From positions 1 through 28,279 of the forward strand of contig CAZYHR010000035.1 of assembly GCA_964647395.1 (NCBI GenBank): a stretch of 28,279 bases of DNA. Direction: 5' to 3'. Of this stretch, positions 8,201 to 15,407 are shown piece by piece; positions within the stretch are counted from its first letter, which is position 1, and each line of letters opens with the position of its first letter. The notes beneath the pieces were generated by a model. That model saw only the letters and a list, made by a program, of their open reading frames with translations, searched no databases and was not told the origin of the DNA. The DNA comes from Phosphoribacter sp964647395 (GTDB taxonomy: Bacteria; Actinomycetota; Actinomycetes; Actinomycetales; Dermatophilaceae). Made by a program: the position numbers and the translations under genes.

Positions 8201-9613
8201 GGCGGGGACAGCATCTGGGCCGGGGCGACCTCGAAGTTCTTCGCGGGCTCCATCGACGAGGTCGCGGTCTACGGCCGGGTGCTGTCGGCCGGCGAGGTCA
8301 CCGACCACTTCGCCAAGGGTGGCGGCAGCGTGCCCAACGTCGCGCCGACGGCGTCCTTCAGTTCGTCGGTGAGCAAGCTGGCGGTCTCGGTCGACGCCTC
8401 CGGTTCGACCGACCCCGACGGCAGCATCGCGTCCTACTCGTGGAACTGGGGTGACGGCACCGCCGCCGGCTCCGGGGTCACCGCNNNNNNNNNNNNNNNN
8501 NNNNNNNNNNNNNNNNNNNNNNNNNNNNNNNNNNNNNNNNNNNNNNNNNNNNNNNNNNNNNNNNNNNNNNNNNNNNNNNNNNNNGACGGCACCGCCGCCG
8601 GCTCCGGGGTCACCGCCACGCACAACTACGCGGCCCCCGGCGTCTACACGGTGACCCTCACGGTGACCGACAACGAGGGTGCGACGGCGACCTCCAGCGC
8701 CCAGGTGTCGACCACCGGCAACCAGGCTCCGACGGCGTCGTTCACCCACTCCGCCACGGCGCTGGTGGTCGACGTCAACGGGTCGGCATCGAGCGACCCG
8801 GACGGCACCATCGCGGCCTACTCGTGGAACTGGGGTGACGGCACCGCCGCCGGCACCGGCGCCACGGCCAGCCACTCCTACCAGGCTGCCGGCACCTACC
8901 AGATCACGCTGACGGTGACCGACAACGAGGGCCTGACCAGCACGGCGACCCAGTCGGTCACGGTGGCTGCGGTGGCCGGCCCGTTCGCCGCTGACTCGTT
9001 CGGCCGCACGCTCGCCTCCGCGTGGGGTGCGGCTGACCTGGGTGGCACCTGGGCGCACTCCGGACCCAACGGCCGATACTCGGTCGCCGGCGGGGTCGGG
9101 GTCATCACCATGCTGGCCGGTGGCGCCGGCCCGCGCTCGGCCCTGGGGGTCAGCCAGACCGACGCCGACACCCGGGTCACCGTGGGCATCGACAAGTTGC
9201 CGACCGGCGGCACCGCCTTCGTCTACGTGTCCGGCCGGTCGCAGGCCACCAACGGCTACCGCGCCAAGATCCGGGTGGACGGCAACGGAGCGACCTGGGT
9301 CTACCTGGTGCGGGTCGACAACTTCGTCGAGACGACGTTGACCAGCGGCAACGTGCCCGGCCTGACCATGACCCCCACCCAGCAGGTGGCGATCCGGCTG
9401 CAGGTCGAGGGCACCTCGCCGTCAACGCTGCGGGTCAAGGCCTGGCCGGCGGGCACGGCCGAGCCGGCGGACTGGCGCCTGACGGCGACCGACAGCACGG
9501 CGGCGCTGCAGGTCCCGGGTGGGATCGGGCTGTTCACCTACCTCAGCGGCTCGGTGACCAACACGCCCATCTCGTTCACCTTCGACGACTTCTCGGTCCG
9601 GAAGGTCGGTTAG
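5246..9613 (+). CDS. Large secreted propeller-FN3-LamG-LamG-PKD protein
   Basis: As assembled it has 1455 residues, 34 of them unknown because of a 100-N gap. An AGAAGG site precedes the ATG. A signal peptide covers residues 1-31 (poly-Ala core, cleavage near AHA-D). Residues ~40-440 contain repeated 'VGGNFT / LGGSFT / LGGLFT / IGGAFT' and 'W.P..' strands, typical of a beta-propeller of the delta-60/DUF5122 kind. An FN3-like domain spans ~455-555 (YKVYRNSNY...YRYRIGAIDAFGN). Two related LamG/concanavalin-like domains follow (~565-805 and ~806-1025), each with WHHVVAT, LYVDGQ and a terminal ALYP/AVYGRVL...V.DHY/F strand. At least two PKD domains (WNWGDGT) come next with an 84-residue period. 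A final jelly-roll-like domain (~1247-1455) starts DSFGRT. No catalytic motif or LPXTG anchor is seen. A role in binding, scaffolding or processing the polymer outside the cell is inferred. Confidence 0.88.
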   Translation: MTLRPLMRAVAAAAAAAMFVVTPALGPTAHADTAPVNPSDPATPVTVAADALPTAQIDGVAWTQLVIGNTVYVGGNFTTARPAGAAPGVNQVTRSNLLAYDIRTGALLDSWAPSANGEVLTLAASPDQSRIYLGGSFTTINGEIRNRIAAVDAQTGALAWNFTPKPNATVRAIAVSGSTVYLGGLFTGVDLGGTFATRNRLAAVSASDGSLLSWAPNAQGGSVHAMIVSPDQSSVVIGGAFTSLNGSSNPGYGFGAVTTDTGALLPWAPNNLIRNAGANSAVTNLVSDNDSLYVNGFVFGAGGNLEGPARIDWATQQIKWVADCHGDSYASFPQGEAVYIASHAHYCGNLPGGMGQTNPWTAYRGTALSKAATGTLIANWEGSYYNFAGQPAPSLLAWLPNIAMGSFTGQGQGAWHVSGNGSYVTFAGEFPSVNGTAQQGLVRFAVKSIAPNKMGPELRSGRFNPIVTSTTPGQVRVAWRANWDRDNQRLTYKVYRNSNYTTPVFTTTQDSMEWIRPGMSFVDTTVVPGTTYRYRIGAIDAFGNESMSDNITVTATTGQVGGAYAQAVRASDPMSYWRLGEPNGSTRIYDEVGYRTQEYLGGIALGQPGALPGDSDTALYLNGASNSRVVSPTYWYNEAAPTVFSQELWFRATTTSGGQLLGFGNADGNTSPSSDRKIYLANDGRLNFGVTSSGNKVVTSQAAYNDDKWHHVVATLDGTGRATLYVDGQRVGYRTDITAPRPYPGVWRIGGDNLSGWPNRPSSNNFTGLIDDVALYPTALTAQQVRDHYLAAGRTLSYTPPSDAYGAAVVNSDPDLFWRLSETSGRTINDASSYANRGTTSTVGVAWGGPSAVGLAGDSSATFNGSNGTAGTTATFTNPTVYSTEAWFRTTTTSGGKIIGFGNSQTGSSTSYDRHVYMVNNGRLRFGAYTGQQVFIESPQAYNDGSWHHVVATQGPAGMQLYVDGQLQASNTNAVSENYTGYWRVGGDSIWAGATSKFFAGSIDEVAVYGRVLSAGEVTDHFAKGGGSVPNVAPTASFSSSVSKLAVSVDASGSTDPDGSIASYSWNWGDGTAAGSGVTXXXXXXXXXXXXXXXXXXXXXXXXXXXXXXXXXXDGTAAGSGVTATHNYAAPGVYTVTLTVTDNEGATATSSAQVSTTGNQAPTASFTHSATALVVDVNGSASSDPDGTIAAYSWNWGDGTAAGTGATASHSYQAAGTYQITLTVTDNEGLTSTATQSVTVAAVAGPFAADSFGRTLASAWGAADLGGTWAHSGPNGRYSVAGGVGVITMLAGGAGPRSALGVSQTDADTRVTVGIDKLPTGGTAFVYVSGRSQATNGYRAKIRVDGNGATWVYLVRVDNFVETTLTSGNVPGLTMTPTQQVAIRLQVEGTSPSTLRVKAWPAGTAEPADWRLTATDSTAALQVPGGIGLFTYLSGSVTNTPISFTFDDFSVRKVG
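8485..8584. other. Assembly gap of 100 N inside PKD repeats
   Basis: Exactly 100 N interrupt the gene. The 32 bp before the gap (8453-8484) and the 32 bp after it (8585-8616) are identical. Joining the two copies as an overlap restores a perfect PKD domain with the same 252-nt period as its neighbour and would shorten the protein by 44 residues. Alternatively one or more near-identical PKD units are missing. Confidence 0.95.
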
Positions 9614-9639
9614 CACGATCACGGTGGTGTGCCTACCCT
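9610..9639 (+). promoter_or_regulatory. Candidate promoter of the flippase operon
   Basis: TTAGCA (9610-9615) and TACCCT (9634-9639) are separated by 18 nt and match the primary sigma consensus at 4 of 6 and about 4 of 6 positions. The -10 lies within the long hairpin at 9621-9660, so the inverted repeat could act as an operator or the two signals may be alternative readings of the same DNA. Confidence 0.35.
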
Positions 9640-9660
9640 GGAGGGTGGGCGCACCACCGT
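9621..9660 (+). terminator. 18-bp hairpin after the PKD-protein gene
   Basis: Nucleotides 9621-9638 pair with 9643-9660 in an uninterrupted 18-bp stem with two G-T wobbles (9630/9651 and 9634/9647) and the tetraloop TGGA (9639-9642). The outer 9 bp are ACGGTGGTG/CACCACCGT. It begins 8 nt after the PKD gene stop codon. No T-run follows. It is best read as a rho-independent, U-less actinobacterial terminator separating the PKD gene from the flippase operon. Confidence 0.7.
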
Positions 9661-9742
9661 TCGTGTGTCACCAGTCATGACCAGTAGCTCCAGGGAGAAC
9701 CTCCGTGCCGCCCCTAGCACCACCCGCCCGAGGCAGGGTCAG

Positions 9743-11197
9743 GTGACCACGAGCCCGGCGGCGGAGCCCAACTCGGCTCCCAAGGGCGCCACCATCGGCC
9801 GGGCGCTGAAGTGGAGCACCGTCTCGGTCCTGACCCGCCAGGCCGCCCAGATCCTCGCCGCCCTCGTGCTCGCGCGGATCCTCGGGCCGGAGCACTACGG
9901 CATCGTCAGCAGCGCCACCATCTATGTCACGCTGACGGCGCTGCTGCTCGACCAGGGACTGGCAGCGGCCCTGGTGCAGCGTCAGCAACTGCGTCCGACC
10001 GCTGCCGGAGCGGTCGCCACCGCCAACCTCACCAGCGGCGTGCTGCTCGGGCTGCTCACCCTCGCCGTCGCTGGCCTGGTCGCCGACTTCTTCCACACCC
10101 CCGACCTGCAGGGGTTGCTGCTCGTGCTCGCGGTGACCATGCCCCTCAAGGCGGCCGCGATCAGCCCCCGGGCGATGCAGCAGCGCCGGCTCAACCTCAA
10201 GACCATCGCCCTGTCGGACGCGTCCGGCGCGGTGCTGGGGTCCGCAGTGGGCATCGCGGCCAGCCTGCTCGGGGCGCAGTACTGGGCGCTGGCCTGGCAG
10301 GTCATCGTCGCCGACATCGTCACCGCCACGCTGCTGCTGCTGCGCACCCGGGGCACCCGGCCCAACCTCAACCTCACCGACGTCCGGGAACTGCTGCCGT
10401 TCGGGCTGCGGATCTTCGGCACCAACGCGCTCGCCTTCATGTCCCGCAACATGGACAACATCCTGGTGGGGCGCTACCTCGGGATGAGCGCGCTGTCGAC
10501 GTATGCCATGGCCTACCGGGTGCTGGTCATCCCGGTGCAGCTCATCGGCCAGACCACCGACCGCGTCTCCTTCCCGGCCATGGCCCGGATGCTCGACGAC
10601 CCGACCCGCCTGCAGGACTTCTTCCGCAAGCTCATCGGCCGGCTGTTCGCCCTCTCCGCCCCCGCCATGGCCCTGGCCGCCGTCGCCTCGCAGGAGGCGG
10701 TCGGGGTCGTCCTCGGCCCGGAATGGCTGCAGACCGTGCCGGTCCTGTCGGTCCTGGCGATCGCGGGGGCGCGCGAGACGACGATGAGCGCCACCCAGTC
10801 GCTCATGCGGGCGCGCGGCGAGGGCGGGCTGATCCTGCGCTACGAGATCCTCGCCGCCGCGACCCAGGTCACCGGCATCGTCATCGGCCTGCGGTGGGGC
10901 GTGCTCGGCGTCGCCCTCGGCTACACGATCTCCGGCTTCCTGCTGACCCCGATCCTCATGACCATCCAACGGCGGCTGGCGCAGTTGCCGTTCCGCACCC
11001 AGCTGCACGCCTACCTGCCCGGCGCGCACGCGGCCGCCTGGGGAGTGCTGGCCTACCTGCTGGTGCGGTGGACCGGTTGGCCTCAGCTCGCGGTCCTGGT
11101 GGTCGGGTCGCTAGCCTTCCTCGGGGCGGCATACCTGGTGCTCACCCGGGTACATCCCGGCGTGCTCAACAAACCGCGAGCAAAGGATCGACCGTGA
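9743..11197 (+). CDS. Wzx-type polysaccharide flippase
   Basis: The protein is a polytopic membrane protein of the polysaccharide transporter branch of the MOP superfamily. It should move undecaprenyl-linked repeat units across the membrane. Near the N-terminus it has KWSTVSVLTRQAAQILAALV followed by LARILGPEHYGIVSSA, the usual 'R.LGP..YG' motif of PST flippases. About 12-14 hydrophobic segments follow, with RNMDNILVGRYLG in the middle. The frame is open from GTG 9629, but that codon lies inside a strong hairpin. ATG 9677 has no visible ribosome-binding site. GTG 9743 has GAGG 9 nt upstream and gives a compact 484-residue protein, so it is preferred; ATG 9677 (506 residues) is the alternative. 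The 3' end overlaps the next gene by GTGA. It is the first gene of a tightly coupled operon. Confidence 0.88.
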   Translation: MTTSPAAEPNSAPKGATIGRALKWSTVSVLTRQAAQILAALVLARILGPEHYGIVSSATIYVTLTALLLDQGLAAALVQRQQLRPTAAGAVATANLTSGVLLGLLTLAVAGLVADFFHTPDLQGLLLVLAVTMPLKAAAISPRAMQQRRLNLKTIALSDASGAVLGSAVGIAASLLGAQYWALAWQVIVADIVTATLLLLRTRGTRPNLNLTDVRELLPFGLRIFGTNALAFMSRNMDNILVGRYLGMSALSTYAMAYRVLVIPVQLIGQTTDRVSFPAMARMLDDPTRLQDFFRKLIGRLFALSAPAMALAAVASQEAVGVVLGPEWLQTVPVLSVLAIAGARETTMSATQSLMRARGEGGLILRYEILAAATQVTGIVIGLRWGVLGVALGYTISGFLLTPILMTIQRRLAQLPFRTQLHAYLPGAHAAAWGVLAYLLVRWTGWPQLAVLVVGSLAFLGAAYLVLTRVHPGVLNKPRAKDRP

Positions 11198-12198
11198 CCG
11201 ACTCACCCTCCCCGGTGCCTGGCGACGACCCGGTCGAGACCCGCACCGAGCAACTCGTCGTCGGCGTGCTGACCTTCCGCCGGCCGGCCGAGGTCTGCCG
11301 GCTGCTGCCCGCCCTGCTCGAACAGCTGCCGGACGCCGGTCTGCCCGGTCGGGTCCTGGTCGTCGACAACGACCCGGCCGGCTCGGCCCGGGAGCCGATC
11401 GCTCGGCTCGGCCTGCCCGTCGACTACGTCGTCGAGGCCAACCCCGGCATCGCCCACGGTCGCAACCGGGTGCTCGACGAGGCCGGGTCGGCCCGCTTCG
11501 TCGTCTTCATCGACGACGACGAACTGCCCGCGCCGGGGTGGCTCAAGGCGCTGCTGGACACCCACCGGCAATACGGCACCGAGCTCGTCGTCGGACCGGT
11601 CATCCCCGACTTCGCCGCGCCACCGGAGCCGTGGCTCGTCGAGGGGGGCTACTTCCAGCGGCCCCGCATGGGCACCGGCACCCTGCAGCCGGCCGCAGGG
11701 ACCGGCAACCTCCTGCTCGACCGGGCGGCCATCGGGCGCCTGGGCGACTTCCGCTTCGACCCCGGCTTCGGCCTCACCGGCGGATCGGACACGCTGTTCA
11801 CCCGGCAGATCGTGGCCGCCGGTGGGCGCATCGTTTGGGCGGACGACGCCGAGGTCGTCGATGTCGTGCCGGTCAGCCGGATGACCAAGCGGTGGGTGCG
11901 CCAGCGCGCCTTCCGGGGCGGCAACTGCTGGGGTCGCAGCTCGCTGGCGATCGCCGGCACCCCGGCGCGCCGGGCGGCCACCCATGCCGTCAACGGCGTC
12001 CAGGGCCTGGCCCGGATCGTCGGCGGCGGACTGCGGTATGCCGCGGCGACCGCGCAGCGTGACCCGCGCGCCCGAGCCACGGCGACGCGCACCGTGCTCA
12101 AGGGTGCCGGCCTGATGTCGACCGCCGTCGGCTACGTCTACACGGAGTACAAGCGTCCGGGCGACGCCGCACCCCGACGCCGGGCACCGCGTGGCTAG
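11194..12198 (+). CDS. Family 2 glycosyltransferase
   Basis: This 334-residue protein starts at a GTG overlapping the flippase stop (GTGA). A GGATCG sequence just upstream may act as the ribosome-binding site. The GT2 fold is recognisable: VVGVLTFRRPAEVCRLL (22-38), VLVVDNDPAGSA, NPGIAHGRNRVLDEA, then FIDDDE with Asp107-Asp109 as the metal-binding site. GTGNLLLDR and GGSDTLFTRQI follow in the acceptor half, and the Arg-rich MTKRWVRQRAFRGG element resembles that of inverting GT2 enzymes. It likely adds one sugar of the repeat unit on the cytoplasmic face. Its frame is also open through the flippase gene in another reading, which is a shadow. It overlaps the next gene by 8 bp. The sugar specificity is unknown. 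Confidence 0.88.
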   Translation: MTDSPSPVPGDDPVETRTEQLVVGVLTFRRPAEVCRLLPALLEQLPDAGLPGRVLVVDNDPAGSAREPIARLGLPVDYVVEANPGIAHGRNRVLDEAGSARFVVFIDDDELPAPGWLKALLDTHRQYGTELVVGPVIPDFAAPPEPWLVEGGYFQRPRMGTGTLQPAAGTGNLLLDRAAIGRLGDFRFDPGFGLTGGSDTLFTRQIVAAGGRIVWADDAEVVDVVPVSRMTKRWVRQRAFRGGNCWGRSSLAIAGTPARRAATHAVNGVQGLARIVGGGLRYAAATAQRDPRARATATRTVLKGAGLMSTAVGYVYTEYKRPGDAAPRRRAPRG

Positions 12199-13096
12199 AC
12201 GGTTACCCCGGTGGGCGCGCCCGGCATACCACGGGGTGCGCAAGCGAGCCGACCGCCTCTACAGCAGGGCCTGGTATGCCGGGCTGCGCGCCGCCAACCG
12301 GTGGTCCCGGCGGCCGGTCACCGGTGCCGCACCGGTGACCGTGTCGTTGACCTCGTACGGGGCCCGGGTCGACGCGGTCGCCTACACGGTCGAGTCCATC
12401 GCGTGGGGCCGGGTCCGGCCGCGCCGCATCGTGCTCTGGCTCGACGAGGTCGACCGGATCGCCGATCCGCCACCCGCGCTGCGCCGCCTCATGGCGCGCG
12501 GCCTGGAGGTGCTGCCGACCGACAACCTCGGACCGCACAAGAAGTACTACCCGCTCGTGGTCTCGACGACCACGGACGAGCCCTTCGTCACGGCCGACGA
12601 CGACGTCCTCTACCCGCGCTACTGGCTGGACCGGCTGGTGCGGGCCGGTCGGGAGCAGCCCGGCATGGTCAACTGCTACCGGGCCAGCGACGTGCTGCTC
12701 GGCCCCGACGGGCTGGCACCCTACGACGACTGGCCGCGGTGCACGCACACCCGGCCCGGCCGCACGGTCTTCGCCACCGGGGTCGCGGGCATCTGGTATC
12801 CGGCCGCGATGACGGCCGCCCTGCGTGCGGCCGGTGACGGCTTCCGGCATACCGCCCCGATGGCCGACGACATCTGGCTGCACCACGTCGCGCTGCGCGC
12901 CGGGGTGCGGATCCGCCAGATCCACCGGCGACCGCGGCACTTCTGGGCGATCCCCGGCAGCCAAGCGGTCAGCCTGATGGCGGACAATGTCCAGGGCGGC
13001 CGCAACGACCGCTACCTGGCCGCCCTCTACACCCCCGACGATGTCGCGGCCCTGCGGGGCCCGGTGGCCGTCCGCCCGCCCGAGGAGCACACATGA
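12191..13096 (+). CDS. GT2-like glycosyltransferase (SLTSYGAR type)
   Basis: The 301-residue protein begins at a GTG overlapping the preceding gene by 8 bp. After a basic N-terminal helix it has VTVSLTSYGARVD (residues ~53-65), RRIVLWLDEVDRI, LGPHKKYYPLV and the metal-site TADDDVLYPRYWLDRL (Asp136-138). This pattern (SLTSY.AR, KKYYP, DDD.xYP.W) belongs to a GT2-like family common in capsule and LPS clusters. A late APMADDIWLHHVALRAGV segment probably carries the catalytic acid region. It lacks membrane segments. It may add a sugar to the lipid-linked intermediate. The stop overlaps the start of the dehydrogenase gene by ATGA, so it is translationally coupled. I cannot name its donor. Confidence 0.82.
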   Translation: MARRLPRWARPAYHGVRKRADRLYSRAWYAGLRAANRWSRRPVTGAAPVTVSLTSYGARVDAVAYTVESIAWGRVRPRRIVLWLDEVDRIADPPPALRRLMARGLEVLPTDNLGPHKKYYPLVVSTTTDEPFVTADDDVLYPRYWLDRLVRAGREQPGMVNCYRASDVLLGPDGLAPYDDWPRCTHTRPGRTVFATGVAGIWYPAAMTAALRAAGDGFRHTAPMADDIWLHHVALRAGVRIRQIHRRPRHFWAIPGSQAVSLMADNVQGGRNDRYLAALYTPDDVAALRGPVAVRPPEEHT

Positions 13097-14358
13097 CAGT
13101 TGACGTGGCCGTCGTCGGCCTTGGCTACGTGGGCCTGCCGTTGGCCCTGGAGGCATCCCGCCACGGCGTCAGCGTGCTGGGGCTGGACCTCAGCGAGTCA
13201 GTGGTGTCCGGGCTGATGTCCGGACGGTCGCACGTGGACGACCTCTCCGACCAGGACGTGGCCGGGCTGCTCGAGCGGGGTTTCGTCGCGACCACCGACC
13301 CGGGTCGGCTGGCCGAGGCGCAGACCATCGTCATCTGCGTCCCGACCCCGCTGTCCGAGGAGGGCGGTCCGGACCTGGCGGCCGTCGACTCGGCGGTCGC
13401 CGCGGTCGCTGCGGTGCTGCGCCCCGGCATGACGGTGATCCTCGAGTCGACCACCTATCCGGGCACGACCGACGAGCGGGTCCGGCCGGTGCTCGAGCGG
13501 GCCTCGGGTCTGGTCGCCGGTGCCGACTTCCACCTGGCCTTCTCGCCGGAGCGGATCGATCCGGGCAACCCGCACTTCGGCATGGCCAACACCCCCAAGG
13601 TGGTCGGCGGGCACACCCCCGGCTGCACCGCGGCCGCCGCCGGTTTCTACAGCCGGTTCGTCGAGCAGGTCGTGCCGGTCAGCGGCACCCGCGAGGCGGA
13701 GATGGCCAAACTGCTGGAGAACACCTATCGGCACGTCAACATCGCCCTGGTCAACGAGATGGCCCGGTTCTGCCACGACCTGGGCATCGACATCTGGGAG
13801 GTCGTCCGGGCAGCGGCCACGAAACCGTTCGGCTACCAGGCCTTCTATCCCGGGCCCGGGGTGGGTGGCCACTGCATCCCGATCGACCCCAACTACCTGG
13901 CGCACAGCGTCAAGGCCCGGCTCGGCTATCCGTTCCGCTTCGTCGAGCTGGCCCAGGAGATCAACTCCCGGATGCCGGCCTACGTCGTCGAACGCGCCCA
14001 GGACGCGCTCAACGAGCAGGGCAAGGCGCTGCGCGGCTCCCGGGTGCTGCTGCTCGGGGTCACCTACAAGCGGGACATCGCCGACGAACGCGAGTCTCCG
14101 GCCGTCCCGGTGGCCCGCGGCCTGATCGCCAAGGGCGCCACCCTGCTGTTCCACGACCCGCTCGTGCGCAGGTGGTCCGCGCTCGGTGACGACGCGGTGG
14201 CGGTGGACGATCCGATCGCCGCGGCCGGCGAGGCGGACCTGACCATCCTGCTGCAGGACCACGCCGCCTACGAGGTCGACCGGTTGGCCGGTGCTGCTCG
14301 GTCCTTCCTGGACACCCGCGGCAAGGCCCAGCGGACCGAGACGGTCAGTCGGCTGTGA
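13093..14358 (+). CDS. Nucleotide-sugar 6-dehydrogenase (UDP-ManNAc/UDP-Glc type)
   Basis: This 421-residue enzyme should oxidise C6 of a nucleotide sugar to the uronic acid in two NAD-dependent steps. The NAD-binding motif is GLGYVGLPLA (9-18). Further family blocks are IVICVPTPL, ILESTTYPGTTDE, FSPERIDPGN, PKVVGG, KLLENTYRHVNIALVNEMA and the active-site GVGGHCIPIDPNYLA with catalytic Cys261. A C-terminal UDP-binding domain has LLLGVTYKRDIADERESPA. The motif variants (LPLA, GHCIPIDP) fit the WecC/TviB/WbpA branch that acts on UDP-N-acetylhexosamines better than classical UDP-glucose dehydrogenases, but the substrate is not proven. Together with the WecG-type transferase, a ManNAcA-like residue in the polymer is possible. 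ATGA and GTGA overlaps link it to both neighbours. Confidence 0.93.
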   Translation: MTVDVAVVGLGYVGLPLALEASRHGVSVLGLDLSESVVSGLMSGRSHVDDLSDQDVAGLLERGFVATTDPGRLAEAQTIVICVPTPLSEEGGPDLAAVDSAVAAVAAVLRPGMTVILESTTYPGTTDERVRPVLERASGLVAGADFHLAFSPERIDPGNPHFGMANTPKVVGGHTPGCTAAAAGFYSRFVEQVVPVSGTREAEMAKLLENTYRHVNIALVNEMARFCHDLGIDIWEVVRAAATKPFGYQAFYPGPGVGGHCIPIDPNYLAHSVKARLGYPFRFVELAQEINSRMPAYVVERAQDALNEQGKALRGSRVLLLGVTYKRDIADERESPAVPVARGLIAKGATLLFHDPLVRRWSALGDDAVAVDDPIAAAGEADLTILLQDHAAYEVDRLAGAARSFLDTRGKAQRTETVSRL

Positions 14359-15272
14359 GCGGCGCTGCGCCCGGTCGGCCGCCCGTCGGGCGGGCCGCAG
14401 CCGCGGCGCTCGCCGTGAGCCTGGCGCTCGGGCTGGCGGCGTGCACGGGCTCCGGGGCGAGCGGCACCCCGCCGACCGCCCAGGACCCCGGGGCGTCGGC
14501 GTCGACCGGACCGCAGGCCAGCGCCCCGGACAGCACACCAGCCGAGGGCGGCCGGCCGCCGACCGACCCGTCCGCGCCGGTCCAGACCGGCCCCCCGGGT
14601 GGCACCGCGGCACCCTCCGATGCCACCCGCACCGGCGACCCCCCGGGGACCCCGCCGGGTCCGCCAGCTCCGCCGGGCTCGCCCGGCTCGCCGGGTCCGC
14701 CGGGCAGTGGTGGGGCCCCGCCGGCCTCCCCGGGTGGCCCGGACGCTGCGGGCGGCCTGCTGACCGCGCAGGATCTGCCCGGTTGGTCGGTGCGGCCGGT
14801 GCATTTGCCCAGCACGGCGGTGCAGCCGCAACCTGCGGGCTGCACCGAGATCCACGACCTGCTGACCGGCCGCCGGCTCGGCTCGACGACCGGACTGGCG
14901 AGCGTCGGGTTCGCCGAGACGTCCCGGATGGGCACCGAGCTGCGCGAGTTCGTCCACACCCTGGGCGAGCCCGCGGCTGCCGTGGTGGAGCGGGCCCGGG
15001 CGGCGTTGCCCGGCTGCGCCCAGTTCGAGGCCGTCGACGGGGGCGTCACCCGCGCGCTGCGGACCGCTGCGGTGTCCGTGCCGGGTCTGCCGCAGGGCTC
15101 GCTGCAGGTGCGACTGCTCGTCCGCGAGACGGACTTCGACCTCACCCGAGACCTGGTCCTGGTGCCGGCGGGCCAGACGCTGGCGGTGCTCACCACCGAG
15201 GGCTTGTCACCCCTGTCCGACCAGCAGTGGCAGTCCATCGCCGGCACCGCCGCGGACCGGCTGCCCCGGTGA
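14355..15272 (+). CDS. Proline-rich lipoprotein of unknown function
   Basis: The 305-residue product starts at a GTG overlapping the dehydrogenase stop. Residues 1-30 form a lipoprotein signal with lipobox LAAC and acceptor Cys30. Residues ~31-135 are a Pro/Gly/Ser/Thr-rich linker, including a short collagen-like run (GSPGSPGPPG). The C-terminal ~170 residues are globular and begin LLTAQDLPGWSVRP; they contain two cysteines (in AGCTEIHD and LPGCAQFE) that could form a disulfide. The layout recalls extracytoplasmic sensor-like lipoproteins (for example PknH-type C-terminal domains), but I do not recognise the domain with confidence. The linker would let the domain extend into the wall. Its position between the sugar dehydrogenase and the polymerisation genes suggests a role in export or anchoring of the polymer. 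Confidence 0.78.
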   Translation: MSGAAPGRPPVGRAAAAALAVSLALGLAACTGSGASGTPPTAQDPGASASTGPQASAPDSTPAEGGRPPTDPSAPVQTGPPGGTAAPSDATRTGDPPGTPPGPPAPPGSPGSPGPPGSGGAPPASPGGPDAAGGLLTAQDLPGWSVRPVHLPSTAVQPQPAGCTEIHDLLTGRRLGSTTGLASVGFAETSRMGTELREFVHTLGEPAAAVVERARAALPGCAQFEAVDGGVTRALRTAAVSVPGLPQGSLQVRLLVRETDFDLTRDLVLVPAGQTLAVLTTEGLSPLSDQQWQSIAGTAADRLPR

Positions 15273-15289
15273 GGCGCTTGGCCGAAGCC

Positions 15290-15319
15290 CCGACACGGCC
15301 GACGGGCTCCGGTTATGCT
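15290..15319 (+). promoter_or_regulatory. Candidate promoter of the lipoprotein-Wzz-Wzy operon
   Basis: A -10-like TATGCT (15314-15319) lies 18 nt after a weak -35-like CCGACA (15290-15295). It sits in the only sizeable gap (135 nt) of this part of the cluster and about 90 nt before the next gene. Competing stem-loops (arms GGCCG 15280-15284 and CGGCC 15296-15300) overlap it and could end the preceding transcript. Confidence 0.4.
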
Positions 15320-15407
15320 GGACCCGGGCCGGGCATCTGTCCGGTCGACAACGGCTCGTCGCCGAGCGGTGCAGCCGTGGTGACATCGCCCTAGGGGGAG
15401 GGCTCAT

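Noticed and set aside
5189..9058. Long minus-strand open frame opposite the PKD protein gene
   Set aside because: Its product is Gly/Arg/Val-rich low-complexity sequence with no domain, mirroring GC-rich third positions; the plus strand has clear LamG and PKD domains.
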